Shown: positions 1-9,360, numbered from the stretch's first letter. The stretch: DNA of 64,000 nt from Pontibacillus sp. HMF3514 (GCF_009858175.1 NZ_CP047393.1:2852001-2916000); one strand, 5' to 3'. Made by a program: numbers and translations. Notes: generated from the letters alone by a model not told the origin.

Positions 1-48
1 CCTGCCTTCATTCCAATCAGGCAGGGAGCCTGATGTCACTAAGTAACA

Positions 49-1770
49 CTATTCTTTTGAAATATTTAAAAAGTCTTTAAGCTGCTGCTTCGTCCAAGTA
101 TTTAATACATTTTCTTTACGAAGCATTGCTTTACGTGCAACTCCCACACCGATCTCCATATGTTCTAGCATTGGGTAGTTGTGGGCGTCCGTATTAATGG
201 AAATATACACACCTTCATCTTGTGCCTTCCCTAAGTATTGCCAAGAAAGATCTAAACGATTTGGGTTTGCATTCAATTCCAATGCTGTATTTGTCTCTTT
301 CGCTCTCTGAAAAAGCTGGTCAATATCTACACTGTAACCATCCCGACGCCCAATAAGACGACCTGTTGGATGGGCTATAAGATTTACATGCGGGCATTCA
401 AAAGCGCGATCAAGACGTTTCATTATCTCTTCCTGAGACTGGTTAAAGTTAGAGTGAATAGATGCAATGACAAAATCCATCTCTTTTAAAAACTCATCAG
501 AGAAATCGAGTGTGCCATCAGGCTTAATATCCATTTCAATACCAGCAAATATATGAAAATCATCATAGAATTCATTTAGCTTATCAATTTCTTCTCTTTG
601 TTTACGAAGGCGTGTTTCATCAAGGCCATTGGCAACTCGTAAATACTTCGAGTGATCTGTAATTGCGATATATTCATATCCTTTTTCACGTGCACGCTCA
701 GCCATTTCTGCTAGTGATTGTGCACCGTCACTCCATGCTGTGTGCATATGAAGATCTCCTCGAATATCTTTATGCTGTAATAAGGATACTTCTTCGCGAA
801 AAGCTTCTACTTCTCCATTGTTTTCTCTAACCTCGGGAGGTATAAAATTCAGGCCAAAATGAGCGAAAAAATCCTCTTCAGATGAGAATGTCTTCACTTC
901 TCCTGTTTCACTATTCTCCACTCCATACTCACTGATCTTCTCACCTTGGTCCTTTGCGAGCTGACGTAAGGCAACATTATGATCTTTAGAACCTGTAAAG
1001 TGGTGGAGTGTTGTCGGGAATTCTTCAGGTTTCACGAGTCTAAAATCTACACCGATATCATACCCCTCAGAAAGAACTAGGGATACTTTCGTTTCTCCTT
1101 GAGCTACGATCTCTTTAATATTATCAATTTCTAACAGCTGATCGCGTACTTTTTCAGGTGCATTTGTAGACAATATAAAGTCGATATCTTTTATAGTCTC
1201 TCTCATACGTCTTAAGCTACCTGCTCGAGAGTATTGTTCAATACCTGCCATATCTCCCAGGTACTCCTCAATCTTCTCTGCTAGAGGCAGCATTACCGCA
1301 ATCGGTAACCGTTCAGGTCGTTGATTGGCTTCCTCTAACGTTTGTAGAATTTTTTCCTCTGTCTTTTTACCAAAACCACTAAGCTGTTGTACTTTTCCTT
1401 CCTCACAAGCTTCTTTTAACGAGGTAGCATCCGTTACACCAAGTTCTTGATACAACTTGGCCAATTTCTTCCCACCAAGTCCTTGAAGCTGCAGCAAAGG
1501 AATCAACCCGGCTGGTACTTCCTGCTCTAATTGCGTAAGCGTTTGAGATTCACCAGACTCAATAATTTCTTGAATTACAGCTGCGGTACCTTTTCCAATC
1601 CCATTCATTTTTGTGAAATCCTCTATTTCAGATAAGGAACGATCATCTGTTTCTAAGGCTTGGGCCGCTTTTCGGTAAGCAGAAATTTTAAAAGGATTCT
1701 CCCCTTTTAACTCCAAGTACACAGCAATTTGTTCTAATTTCTTTATGAGTTGTTTTTTATCTACTTTCAT
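49..1770 (-). CDS. polX: DNA polymerase/3'-5' exonuclease PolX
   Basis: Family X DNA polymerase of bacterial type (573 aa; B. subtilis PolX is about 570), acting in gap-filling DNA repair. Helix-hairpin-helix segments occupy roughly the first 150 residues. The nucleotidyltransferase core follows (GSLRRMRETIKDIDFIL near 190, then YDIGVDFRLV). A C-terminal PHP phosphoesterase domain starts with DLHMHTAWSDG near 340. The start is the ATG at 1770, six bases after AGGTG; the upstream in-frame GTG at 1779 lies inside that ribosome site. A small hairpin-capable sequence lies downstream at 1-25, and mutS2 would be expected next in B. subtilis order. Family assignment is secure. Confidence 0.97.
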   Translation of the reverse strand: MKVDKKQLIKKLEQIAVYLELKGENPFKISAYRKAAQALETDDRSLSEIEDFTKMNGIGKGTAAVIQEIIESGESQTLTQLEQEVPAGLIPLLQLQGLGGKKLAKLYQELGVTDATSLKEACEEGKVQQLSGFGKKTEEKILQTLEEANQRPERLPIAVMLPLAEKIEEYLGDMAGIEQYSRAGSLRRMRETIKDIDFILSTNAPEKVRDQLLEIDNIKEIVAQGETKVSLVLSEGYDIGVDFRLVKPEEFPTTLHHFTGSKDHNVALRQLAKDQGEKISEYGVENSETGEVKTFSSEEDFFAHFGLNFIPPEVRENNGEVEAFREEVSLLQHKDIRGDLHMHTAWSDGAQSLAEMAERAREKGYEYIAITDHSKYLRVANGLDETRLRKQREEIDKLNEFYDDFHIFAGIEMDIKPDGTLDFSDEFLKEMDFVIASIHSNFNQSQEEIMKRLDRAFECPHVNLIAHPTGRLIGRRDGYSVDIDQLFQRAKETNTALELNANPNRLDLSWQYLGKAQDEGVYISINTDAHNYPMLEHMEIGVGVARKAMLRKENVLNTWTKQQLKDFLNISKE

Positions 1771-1800
1771 CTTGTTCACCTGCTTTTTATCTTAATAAGA

Positions 1801-2131
1801 AAAGCGCAAGGGCCCGTATAGCAATGAAGGGACTGGACTGAGCCAGTAGTGAGATTAACCAAACTTGCTGATTGGCAAGCCGTTAGGCGCAGACAGAAGC
1901 TTAGTTGCCGTGGTACTTTAACCTAGAAATTTTAACTACGTCGAAATACTTCTTCGCTAAAATTTCATGTCATCAAATGTGTAAAGGAAACACAAATTGT
2001 GAAACAATTTGATGTTGACTTATTGAATGGAGAAAGAATGATCGACTAAGTTCGTCACGTCCTGTGACAACGTCGATCTGACCCACATCGTATGGGCCCA
2101 AGTCCCTTCATTGCTGGGCGCTGGAGCTAGA
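1801..2131. repeat. structured intergenic repeat element, long form
   Basis: This element fills most of the 416-base gap between polX and the cvpA-like gene. The outer arms pair: GCAATGAAGGGACT at 1821-1834 is matched perfectly by its inverse at 2101-2114, with GGGCCC at 1811-1816 and 2094-2099 and GCGC-rich ends. Inside are further dyads: CTGG/CCAG (1833-1846), CTTGC/GCAAG (1864-1879), GAAATTTT/AAAATTTC (about 1926-1965), CATCAAAT/ATTTGATG (about 1970-2014) and ATCGAC/GTCGAT with nested GTCAC/GTGAC (2041-2077). No plausible ORF is present. A short element with similar ends lies at 63437-63494. The ends resemble the AAGCGCAAG...GGGCGCTGGAGCTAGAC repeats I know from many Bacillaceae; the long interior I do not recognise. 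Confidence 0.75.
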
Positions 2132-2196
2132 CATCTAAGAGCTACATCTTAAACTTTCTTCGCATGTAAAGAAAAAACTTCTCCAAAAAAGAGAAG

Positions 2197-2751
2197 TTAT
2201 TGATTAAAATACTCTGAGACATGTTCAAACCACATCGTTTTGATTTGTTCAGAAAATAAAGGTGTATGCTCGATCATAGTTTGTGCAACAAAAGAGCTAT
2301 CAATAAGATTTTGAACAAACTCAATAGGCACAAGTGCAGCTAAATATAAAAAGATAAATACAATAAAGTACATCTCGATAAAACCAAGACCTGCTCCTAA
2401 TAGACCATTAAAAGACTTAATTAATGGTAGGTCGGCTAGGAAATCTAGCATTGATGCTACGATTTGCAGAATGATCTTTACACCAAAAAATAGTGCAGCA
2501 AACGCTACGGCATGATAGAATGCACCCTCTAATGGTAGAGAATTCAGAAATACAGCCCATGCTTGATCCTCCGGTAAGTCTGGGTATGGGAGCCATAACT
2601 CCAGTTTTGGAGCCAAATCATCGTAATAAATGACTGCGAAAACAAAAGCAATAATGAATCCAGTCATATGGAAGAGTTGAAGTACAAACCCTCTTCTCAT
2701 TCCAATAAAAAACCCTAAAATTAAGATAGCAATTAACAGTAAATCAATCAT
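2197..2751 (-). CDS. CvpA family membrane protein (YshB-like)
   Basis: 184-aa integral membrane protein of the CvpA (colicin V production) family, corresponding to B. subtilis YshB by position after zapA. Four hydrophobic segments are visible, at about residues 1-20, 25-45, 75-100 and 115-140. The GMRRGFVLQLF motif near residue 17 is typical. Its ATG overlaps the end of zapA by eight bases, so the two are probably cotranscribed and translationally coupled. The biochemical function is not established; the family is linked to envelope processes. Confidence 0.88.
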   Translation of the reverse strand: MIDLLLIAILILGFFIGMRRGFVLQLFHMTGFIIAFVFAVIYYDDLAPKLELWLPYPDLPEDQAWAVFLNSLPLEGAFYHAVAFAALFFGVKIILQIVASMLDFLADLPLIKSFNGLLGAGLGFIEMYFIVFIFLYLAALVPIEFVQNLIDSSFVAQTMIEHTPLFSEQIKTMWFEHVSEYFNQ

Positions 2752-3019
2752 TGTTCAAACGATCCTCATCTTTCCTTTTAGAATCAATTACTTCCATGTA
2801 CTCTTCTTTCAATTTCACATAGTCATTCATAGTGTTTACTGCAGTTAGAACAGCAAGTTTTGCTGTATCTAAACCTGGGTTCGTCTCTTTCATTTCACGC
2901 ATTTGTTGGTCAACGAGACTAGCAACCATTCGTATATGGTGGGCTGGCTCGTCTCCCTTAATTGTATAAAGTCGATTATGTATTTCCACTGTCGTACGAT
3001 TTTTGTCAGATTGCGACAC
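2744..3019 (-). CDS. zapA: cell division protein ZapA
   Basis: 91-aa FtsZ-associated protein (B. subtilis YshA/ZapA is about 85 aa) that bundles FtsZ filaments at the division site. The N-terminal part (TTVEIHNRLYTIKG) is the ZapA globular domain. The C-terminal half is the helical dimerisation region (TAVNTMNDYVKLKEEYMEV). The start is GTG at 3019, preceded by AGGGGG at good distance. It overlaps the downstream cvpA-like gene, and rnhC diverges upstream, as in B. subtilis. Confidence 0.93.
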   Translation of the reverse strand: MSQSDKNRTTVEIHNRLYTIKGDEPAHHIRMVASLVDQQMREMKETNPGLDTAKLAVLTAVNTMNDYVKLKEEYMEVIDSKRKDEDRLNND

Positions 3020-3226
3020 GGAGAAGCCCCCTCATTCACAATAGAATCCTAAATTTAATATTAACATGAAGAAGTTATATAAAGAAAGCATTGTTATGTA
3101 TTCCTCTTCATGTTCAGCTTCAATCGTATTTCTGATATACTGTAGATTACATGTAAAACGATCGTGTACAAGCTCCCTTTTTGCATGGAAGCTGCATGAG
3201 AACATCGTTTAAAAGGAGTTCAGTCT

Positions 3227-4171
3227 ATGTCACAAACCGTATTACAACTTCCACAAAACAACATCTACAATATGAAAGATTACTATAAACCACAGATAAA
3301 GGCAAAGGTTCCACAAGGAGCTATCTTCTCAGCAAAAGTTGAAGGCTGTTCCATCACTGCCTATAAATCTGGTAAAGTCTTATTCCAAGGTCCTCGGCAT
3401 TTTGAGGAATCAGGGAAATGGGGAAATAGCTCATCTTCTTCAGGTGGTTCGACTAAAAAGAAGCCAGCTCCTTCCTCTTCTCCATATGCTCCCCCTAAGT
3501 CTTTATATCAGTCCTCACACGTAGGATCTGATGAAGCAGGAACAGGGGATTATTTTGGACCGATTACTGTTGCCTGTGCATATGTGAAAGAAGACCAAAT
3601 TGATGAATTAAAACGCATTGGTGTCCGTGACTCAAAGGATTTAAATGACCCTCAAATTCAACAAATTGCTCAACGTATCGTTAAGATGGGGATCCCGTAT
3701 TCTTTAGTTACCTTAAATAATGAGAAATACAATGAGTGGCAGCAAAAAGGCTGGTCCCAAGGGAAAATGAAAACGATGCTTCACCACACGGCTTATAATA
3801 AGCTACTCAAAAAAATCTCTCCAACAAAGCCAGAGGGATGGATCATTGACCAATTCGCCGAACCCAATGTGTATAAAAAACATCTTCGAACAGAGAATCA
3901 AACCCTTCAGGAGAACGTGTACTTCTTGAAAAAAGCTGAATCCTACTCAATTGCTGTAGCTGCAGCTTCTATCATTGCACGAACACAATTTGTGATGCAG
4001 ATGGATAAACTTTCAGAAAAAGCCGGTATGGAACTTCCTAAAGGTGCTTCTAAGAAGGTAGACCAAACAGCTGCAAGACTTATGGAAAAAGAGGGGACTG
4101 ATGCGATAGGACAGTACGCGAAGGTCCATTTCGCTACAACTGAAAAAGCTTTAAATTATATGAAACGCTAG
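3227..4171 (+). CDS. rnhC: ribonuclease HIII
   Basis: 314-aa RNase HIII, which cleaves the RNA strand of RNA-DNA hybrids and removes R-loops. The N-terminal 80 or so residues form the TBP-like substrate-binding domain, followed by a Ser-rich linker (GNSSSSSGGSTKKK). The catalytic domain starts at SDEAGTGDYFGP near residue 99. The other acidic active-site parts are VRDSKDLND and WIIDQF. A strong AAAAGGAG site lies eight bases before the ATG. It is one of the few plus-strand genes and ends in an intrinsic terminator whose stem includes its own stop codon. Confidence 0.96.
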   Translation: MSQTVLQLPQNNIYNMKDYYKPQIKAKVPQGAIFSAKVEGCSITAYKSGKVLFQGPRHFEESGKWGNSSSSSGGSTKKKPAPSSSPYAPPKSLYQSSHVGSDEAGTGDYFGPITVACAYVKEDQIDELKRIGVRDSKDLNDPQIQQIAQRIVKMGIPYSLVTLNNEKYNEWQQKGWSQGKMKTMLHHTAYNKLLKKISPTKPEGWIIDQFAEPNVYKKHLRTENQTLQENVYFLKKAESYSIAVAAASIIARTQFVMQMDKLSEKAGMELPKGASKKVDQTAARLMEKEGTDAIGQYAKVHFATTEKALNYMKR

Positions 4172-4193
4172 TCCTTTTGGGCTAGCGTTTTTA
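4164..4193 (+). terminator. rnhC terminator
   Basis: Inverted repeat AACGCTAG/CTAGCGTT with a ten-base loop followed by a T-run. The rnhC stop codon lies within the left arm. Confidence 0.85.
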
Positions 4194-4209
4194 TGATGAA
4201 ATGGTATTC

Positions 4210-4360
4210 AGGCGGTTTTCAAGGGGATACGGGCACTCGTGGTCTATTTACAGGCTATGAGTCGGTGGGATCTGGCGATAGTAGCTAATTTGCGAGCGGT
4301 TAACTGTCGAATTCAAGCTATTGAACGCGAATGCGGGCGATTTTCGGTCTCTGGTTAATG
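4210..4360. repeat. degenerate tandem 18-23-base repeats
   Basis: Between the rnhC and pheT terminators, about seven weakly conserved units follow one another. Several contain a GGGCGATTTTC-like core and end in CTATTT/CTAATTT/CGAATT. Clear examples are GGCGGTTTTC (about 4212), GGCGATAGTAGCTAATTTG (about 4273) and GCGGGCGATTTTCGG (about 4334). It has no coding potential. Similar GCGGGCGA-type arrays occur in other Bacillaceae to my recollection; function unknown. Confidence 0.45.
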
Positions 4361-4380
4361 AATCATGTTTCCTTTTACAT

Positions 4381-4416
4381 AAAAATCCCGTCCACAACCT
4401 CAATCGTGGACGGGAT
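4381..4416 (-). terminator. pheT terminator
   Basis: Perfect stem ATCCCGTCCAC/GTGGACGGGAT followed on the minus strand by a T-run, ten bases after the pheT stop. Confidence 0.9.
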
Positions 4417-4425
4417 CTCGACTCG

Positions 4426-6858
4426 TTACCCTCTTAGTTCAGCATTATAGTCTGCTTTAACTTTTTCTAAAATTGTATTGTGTGCTTCTTCTACTTCTTC
4501 ATCCGTTAGCGTACGTGTAGGATCAAGATAACGAAGACTAAATGCCAGTGATTTCTTACCTTCTGGCAGGTGTTCGCCTTGGTATAGGTCGAACACTAAA
4601 GCGTGCTGTACAAGTGGTTGACCTGCTTCAAGAATTGTCTTGCGAAGGTCTCCCGCTTTCACATCGTTATCCACAACAAGTGCGATGTCACGGCTCACGG
4701 ACGGATGACGAGGGATCGGTGTGTACGATTCTTCGTCTGATACAGCTGTGAATAGTGCTTCTAAATCAACATCATACACATACGTTTCTTTTAGATCATA
4801 ACCTTTTTGTAACGCAGGGTGAAGCTGACCAAGGTGACCGATTGTTTTTCCGTTCAGTTCAATTTTAGCTGTACGACCTGGGTGCATGCCTTCTACTTTT
4901 GCTTGCTTATATGTGATCTTAGATTCAAGATCTAATAGGTCGAACAAGCCTTCTAAAATACCTTTCAGAACGTAGAAGTCAACGTTTTTCTTTTCTTGTT
5001 GCCAAGGATGGGATACCCAGCTACCTGTAAGCACACCAGATAGACGCTCTTCTTCGTTTGGTTGCTTCGTTAGGATGGATTCCTCTGAAACATATATCGA
5101 TCCAATTTCATAAAACGCAACGTCTTGTTGCTTACGAGCAATGTTATAAGAAGCAGAAGCTAAAAGCTCTGGTAACATGCTTAAGCGTAAGTGACTGTGC
5201 TCTTCACTCATCGGCATCGCCAAGTGAACAGGACGTAAATTCTCCGTTTTCACATCAGGACTTACAAGCATTTGAGCACGCTCTTCAGTTGTTAGTGAGT
5301 ACGTAATGGCCTCAGATAATCCTGCTCCTTCAAGGTAGTGACGAACTTTTCTACGAAGGGATTGGTGCTTCGTTAATCCTCCTGCATTACCTTCTCCACC
5401 TGGCATAGTAAATGGAATATCATCATAACCGTACATACGGCCAATTTCTTCAACCATATCTTCAAAGATCGTGATATCGCCACGACGAGTTGGAATGCTC
5501 ACTTCAAACTCTTCCCCTTTTTGGTTATAAGAGAAACCAAGCTTACGAAGAATTTCTTGGATATGTTCATCCGTCAAATTCGTTCCAAGCACATGGTTCA
5601 TGCGAGATGTTGTGATTGTAACGACTGCTTCCTCATAGGAAAGTTCATCGTGATCCACTACACCTTCAAGAACCTCACCATTTGCATATTGGGATAGAAG
5701 TTGTGCAGCACGTAAGCCAGCACGTTTAACGCGATCTGGGTCTACAGCCTTTTCAAAACGGACAGAAGACTCACTACGCAAACCGTGATCTTTTGAAGCT
5801 TTTCTTACCGTTTGTGGATCGAAGTAAGCCGCTTCTAAAAGAACAGATGTAGTACCTTCGTGTACCTCTGAGTCAGCACCACCCATAACACCAGCTATAG
5901 CAACTGGTTCTTTACCATTTGTTATGACAAGATGGTCTGAAGATAATGTACGTTCTTCATTGTCTAATGTTTTGATTGATTCGCCTTCTTGCGCTCGACG
6001 AACAACAACTTCTTTACTTCCAAATCGATCATAATCGAATGCATGTAATGGCTGACCATATTCAAGTAATACGTAGTTTGTGATGTCGACTACGTTATTG
6101 ATTGGACGAATACCTGAGGCTACAAGACGGTTACGCATCCATAACGGGGATGGGCCAACCTCAATGTTCCGAATAACCATTGCACCATAATATGGATTTA
6201 AGTCAGTCGCCTCAACCTTCACAGACACTTCATCGCTAGCTTTCTGATCAGTGATTTGAACATCCTCATTTGGAAGCTTAATGTCAGTGTCTAGCATAGC
6301 TGCAACCTCATAAGCTACACCTAGCATGCTCAGAGCATCGGAACGGTTAGGTGTAAGACCTAGCTCTAAAATAACATCATCAAGGTTTAAAAGAGATGTC
6401 GCATCTGCTCCTACCTCAGCATCTTCAGGGAATACGAAAATACCATCTTCATATTCTTTTGGAACGTATTTAGGATCAATGCCAAGCTCTTGAAGAGAAC
6501 AAATCATACCGCTTGATTCTTCCCCGCGAAGCTTAGCCTTTTTAATTTTGAAATTGCCAGGTAAAACAGCTCCAGGTTTCGCAACTGCTACTTTTTGACC
6601 CTGAGCTACGTTCGGAGCACCACACACGATCTGTAGCGTTTCGTCTCCAACATCAACCTGACATAAGTTTAATTTATCTGCATTTGGGTGCTGAGCACAT
6701 TCTTTCACATAACCGACAACGAGGTGTTCAATCGGTTCACCAAAAGGCTCAACGCCTTCAACTTCAATACCCGTTTTTGTAATTTTTTCTGCTAAATCTT
6801 CAGGAGTTAATCCTTGAAGATCCACGTATTGTTTTAGCCAATTTAATGATACAAACAT
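4426..6858 (-). CDS. pheT: phenylalanine--tRNA ligase beta subunit
   Basis: 810-aa beta chain of the (alpha-beta)2 phenylalanyl-tRNA synthetase (B. subtilis 804 aa). The N-terminal tRNA-binding EMAP-type domain comes first (VGYVKECAQHPNADKLNLCQVDVG, near 48). The B3/4 editing domain lies around 210-400 and B5 around 405-475. A C-terminal anticodon-binding ferredoxin-like domain (YTPIPRHPSVSRDIALVV) begins near 715. The start ATG is preceded by AAGGAGGAG. It follows pheS by 15 bases and shares its T-box leader. Confidence 0.98.
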   Translation of the reverse strand: MFVSLNWLKQYVDLQGLTPEDLAEKITKTGIEVEGVEPFGEPIEHLVVGYVKECAQHPNADKLNLCQVDVGDETLQIVCGAPNVAQGQKVAVAKPGAVLPGNFKIKKAKLRGEESSGMICSLQELGIDPKYVPKEYEDGIFVFPEDAEVGADATSLLNLDDVILELGLTPNRSDALSMLGVAYEVAAMLDTDIKLPNEDVQITDQKASDEVSVKVEATDLNPYYGAMVIRNIEVGPSPLWMRNRLVASGIRPINNVVDITNYVLLEYGQPLHAFDYDRFGSKEVVVRRAQEGESIKTLDNEERTLSSDHLVITNGKEPVAIAGVMGGADSEVHEGTTSVLLEAAYFDPQTVRKASKDHGLRSESSVRFEKAVDPDRVKRAGLRAAQLLSQYANGEVLEGVVDHDELSYEEAVVTITTSRMNHVLGTNLTDEHIQEILRKLGFSYNQKGEEFEVSIPTRRGDITIFEDMVEEIGRMYGYDDIPFTMPGGEGNAGGLTKHQSLRRKVRHYLEGAGLSEAITYSLTTEERAQMLVSPDVKTENLRPVHLAMPMSEEHSHLRLSMLPELLASASYNIARKQQDVAFYEIGSIYVSEESILTKQPNEEERLSGVLTGSWVSHPWQQEKKNVDFYVLKGILEGLFDLLDLESKITYKQAKVEGMHPGRTAKIELNGKTIGHLGQLHPALQKGYDLKETYVYDVDLEALFTAVSDEESYTPIPRHPSVSRDIALVVDNDVKAGDLRKTILEAGQPLVQHALVFDLYQGEHLPEGKKSLAFSLRYLDPTRTLTDEEVEEAHNTILEKVKADYNAELRG

Positions 6859-6873
6859 TGTGGTTTCTCCTCC

Positions 6874-7908
6874 TTACGCCTTATGGAATTGGTTTAAGAA
6901 TCGGACATCATTTGTGTAGAAGTGACGAATATCATCGATACCGTATTTCAACATCGCAATACGCTCAGGTCCCATTCCAAAAGCAAATCCAGTGTATTCT
7001 TCCGGATCATAGCCTGCCATTTCAAGTACGTTCGGGTGTACCATACCTGCACCTAAAATCTCGATCCAGCCAGTACCCTTACATACGGAACAACCTTCTC
7101 CTCCACACATCTTACAGGAAATATCCATTTCTACAGACGGCTCTGTAAATGGGAAGAAGCTAGGACGCAAGCGGATCTCACGTTCTGCACCAAACATTTG
7201 CTTAGCGAACGCATTTAGCACGCCTTTTAAGTCACTCATGCGTACATGTTTATCAACAAGAAGTCCTTCAATTTGCGTAAACTGGTGAGAGTGTGTCGCA
7301 TCATCTGTGTCACGACGATAAACTTTTCCAGGGCAAATGATTTTAACAGGTCCTTTTCCTTCGTGCTTTTCCATCGTACGGGCTTGCACCGGTGAAGTGT
7401 GTGTCCGCATAAGAATCTCTTCTGTAATGTAAAAGGAATCCTGCATATCACGTGCTGGGTGACCTTTGGGAAGATTCAAGGCTTCAAAGTTGTAGTAATC
7501 TGCTTCAACTTCGGGACCTTCAGCTACCTCAAAGCCCATCCCAATGAACAGGTCTTCAATTTCTTCAATAAGGTTTGTTAACAGGTGCGGTCCACCAGTT
7601 GGTGCTGGACGTCCAGGAAGTGTAACATCAATGGTTTCTTCCTCTAACTGTTTTTCAAGTGCCTCATTTTCAAGCTTTTGTTTTTTCGTTTCAATCGCTG
7701 TTGCGATTTCTTCACGTACGTCATTCGCAAGTTGACCAATAACAGGGCGTTCTTCTTTAGGAAGTTTCCCCATTCCTTTAAGCACTTCTGTGATTGGACC
7801 TTTTTTGCCCAAGTATTGTACTTTAACATCTTGTAATGCTTTTACTTCATTTGCCTCTTCAACTTGTTTTAAGGCATCGGTTTTTAGTTCCTGTAACCGT
7901 TCTTGCAT
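6874..7908 (-). CDS. pheS: phenylalanine--tRNA ligase alpha subunit
   Basis: 344-aa catalytic subunit of phenylalanyl-tRNA synthetase. The N-terminal coiled-coil arm (about 1-85) is followed by the class II core. Motif 2 appears as [21 protein letters not shown] near 200, and motif 3 as [17 protein letters not shown] near 310. A Cys-rich stretch ([14 protein letters not shown]) near 270 is typical of Gram-positive PheS. The ribosome site is AAGGAGGA. Expression should respond to uncharged tRNA-Phe through the upstream T-box. Confidence 0.98.
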   Translation of the reverse strand: MQERLQELKTDALKQVEEANEVKALQDVKVQYLGKKGPITEVLKGMGKLPKEERPVIGQLANDVREEIATAIETKKQKLENEALEKQLEEETIDVTLPGRPAPTGGPHLLTNLIEEIEDLFIGMGFEVAEGPEVEADYYNFEALNLPKGHPARDMQDSFYITEEILMRTHTSPVQARTMEKHEGKGPVKIICPGKVYRRDTDDATHSHQFTQIEGLLVDKHVRMSDLKGVLNAFAKQMFGAEREIRLRPSFFPFTEPSVEMDISCKMCGGEGCSVCKGTGWIEILGAGMVHPNVLEMAGYDPEEYTGFAFGMGPERIAMLKYGIDDIRHFYTNDVRFLNQFHKA

Positions 7909-7947
7909 GGATAGATCCTCCTTTTATAAGCTCAGTTTTTGACATAT

Positions 7948-8230
7948 AAAAAAGTCCCCTCCCTAAAAAAGGGACGAGACTTGTAAGTACGTTTCGCGGT
8001 ACCACCCTTGTTGACACTACACGTATGCAGTGACCACTTCATCATTGATAACGGAATTCAAATCCGGAAACACGATTACTCATGAATGGTGAGGTCTCCG
8101 TGTCAGCTCCAGAGTGAAATTCAATGATTCCAACGATAGAAATGCTTCCAGTCCATGGCATTTCCTCCCTGCATTCGTTTGGGTGGTAATCATTTACTTG
8201 CTCTTTCAACGCTTATTGTTATGTCGTTAT
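7948..8230 (-). promoter_or_regulatory. T-box leader, phenylalanine
   Basis: tRNA-responsive leader of pheST, reading on the minus strand. The T-box core AGGGTGGTACCGCG lies at 7995-8008. The intrinsic terminator GTCCC/GGGAC with a T-run is at 7948-7975. Stem I shows an AGTA bulge and a GGAGG...GGACTGGAAGC apical region near 8140-8180. The specifier loop reads GAATTTCAC, giving UUC (Phe) at about 8116-8118. Low charged tRNA-Phe favours the antiterminator and readthrough. Confidence 0.93.
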
Positions 8231-8236
8231 TGTTTT

Positions 8237-8265
8237 ATTATAGAAAAGCAAAAGCCATCATGCAA
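8237..8265 (-). promoter_or_regulatory. pheST promoter
   Basis: -35 TTGCAT (8260-8265) and -10 TATAAT (8237-8242) with a 17-base spacer, ending just downstream of the methylase stop codon. Confidence 0.7.
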
Positions 8266-8267
8266 GC

Positions 8268-9005
8268 CTAGTTCCGTAAATAATACATTAAAATTCCGGA
8301 AGCAATCGCTACATTAAGGGACTCAGCTTGTCCGAAAATCGGGATTGTAACGTTTTGATCAGCGAATTGAAGGTACTCATCCTGAACACCAGCTCCTTCA
8401 TTCCCCACAAGCAGAGCTACAGGAGAGGTAGGTTTTACTGTATGATACTCATTTGCATTTCTTAATGATGTTGCCCAGACTGATAACCCTTTATCTTTAA
8501 TGTAAGGTAACCATTCTTCTAAATCACCTTGAAAAACAGGTACATGAAAGATGGATCCTTGTGTTGAACGAAGTGCTTTATCATTGTAAGGATCAACCGT
8601 TCCTTTACCTGCAATGATTGCATCAAAACCAGCCGCATCAGCTGTCCGGATCAAAGTACCAAGATTACCTGGATCTTGAATGGCGTCAAGTACTAATACT
8701 CTTGAAAAGTCTCCCCATTCAGGCTCGGTCATATTTATAACGGCTGCCACTCCTTGTGGATGTTCCGTTTCGGTTATAGCGTTAAACACCTCATCGGTTA
8801 CGCTAAACCATTTGTAAGACTGCCATTCATTCGGTAAATCCACATCTTCTCGTACGATGATTTCTTTTACGTCCCATAAACTGTTAACGGCTTCTTCAAC
8901 AAGGTGAAATCCTTCAACCATGAAACTTTGCTCTTTTTCTCGATCCCGTTTTTTCTGGAGTTTTTTCCAACGTTTAACGGTATTATTTTGTACGGAGGTA
9001 ATCAT
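8268..9005 (-). CDS. ysgA: SpoU/TrmH family RNA 2'-O-methyltransferase (YsgA-like)
   Basis: 245-aa SPOUT methyltransferase that uses SAM to methylate a ribose 2'-OH, probably in 23S rRNA. An N-terminal substrate-binding domain (about 1-95) precedes the knotted catalytic domain. Its three motifs are visible: LDAIQDPGNLGTLIRTADAAG near 105, ALLVGNEGAG near 190, and IPIFGQAESLNVAIASGILMYY near 217. The position between sspI and pheS matches B. subtilis ysgA. The exact nucleotide target cannot be read from sequence. Confidence 0.9.
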   Translation of the reverse strand: MITSVQNNTVKRWKKLQKKRDREKEQSFMVEGFHLVEEAVNSLWDVKEIIVREDVDLPNEWQSYKWFSVTDEVFNAITETEHPQGVAAVINMTEPEWGDFSRVLVLDAIQDPGNLGTLIRTADAAGFDAIIAGKGTVDPYNDKALRSTQGSIFHVPVFQGDLEEWLPYIKDKGLSVWATSLRNANEYHTVKPTSPVALLVGNEGAGVQDEYLQFADQNVTIPIFGQAESLNVAIASGILMYYLRN

Positions 9006-9059
9006 TAGTAATCATTCCTTTTTCATTCGTTCCGTCCGTTGTTTTTCCTTTACTATCAT

Positions 9060-9088
9060 ACATATTTCGATTTGCGGTGGTCAAACTA
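9060..9088 (+). promoter_or_regulatory. possible forespore (sigma-G-type) promoter of sspI
   Basis: ACATA (9060-9064) and CAAACTA (9082-9088) with a 17-base spacer each differ by one base from the sigma-G consensus as I know it. The gene downstream is a spore protein, which makes this plausible but not proven. Confidence 0.35.
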
Positions 9089-9123
9089 TTCTTAACGGAT
9101 GTTAGAGAAAAGAGGTGGAACGA

Positions 9124-9339
9124 ATGAACCTAAATTTACGTAATGCAATCTTATCGAATGTATCCGGTAATGACCAAGATCAGCTTGAAGCAACCATTCT
9201 TGATGCTATTGATAGTGGCGAAGAAAAAATGCTCCCAGGTCTTGGTGTGCTTTTTGAACTGATTTGGAAAAATGCTGATGAGTCTGAAAAGCAAGATATG
9301 TTAGAGACGCTTCAAGAAGGCGTTCAGAATGCTAAGTAA
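9124..9339 (+). CDS. sspI: small acid-soluble spore protein SspI
   Basis: 71-aa minor SASP of the SspI family, made in the forespore and packed in the spore core. The sequence [17 protein letters not shown]...[18 protein letters not shown] aligns along its length with B. subtilis SspI, also 71 aa. The ATG at 9124 is preferred over the in-frame GTG at 9115, because AGAGGTGG acts as the ribosome site and overlaps that GTG. It is transcribed divergently from the rRNA methylase. Confidence 0.96.
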   Translation: MNLNLRNAILSNVSGNDQDQLEATILDAIDSGEEKMLPGLGVLFELIWKNADESEKQDMLETLQEGVQNAK

Positions 9340-9360
9340 TCATGACATTCTTTAATTATA

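Noticed and set aside
1-25. CCTGCC/GGCAGG inverted repeat downstream of polX
   Set aside because: It could be the polX terminator, but the sequence that should hold the T-run lies outside the window, so it was not called.
3339-3524. Alternative-frame ORFs within rnhC, pheT, thrS, pyk and other long genes
   Set aside because: They overlap clearly conserved genes, lack ribosome sites and show no recognisable protein family.
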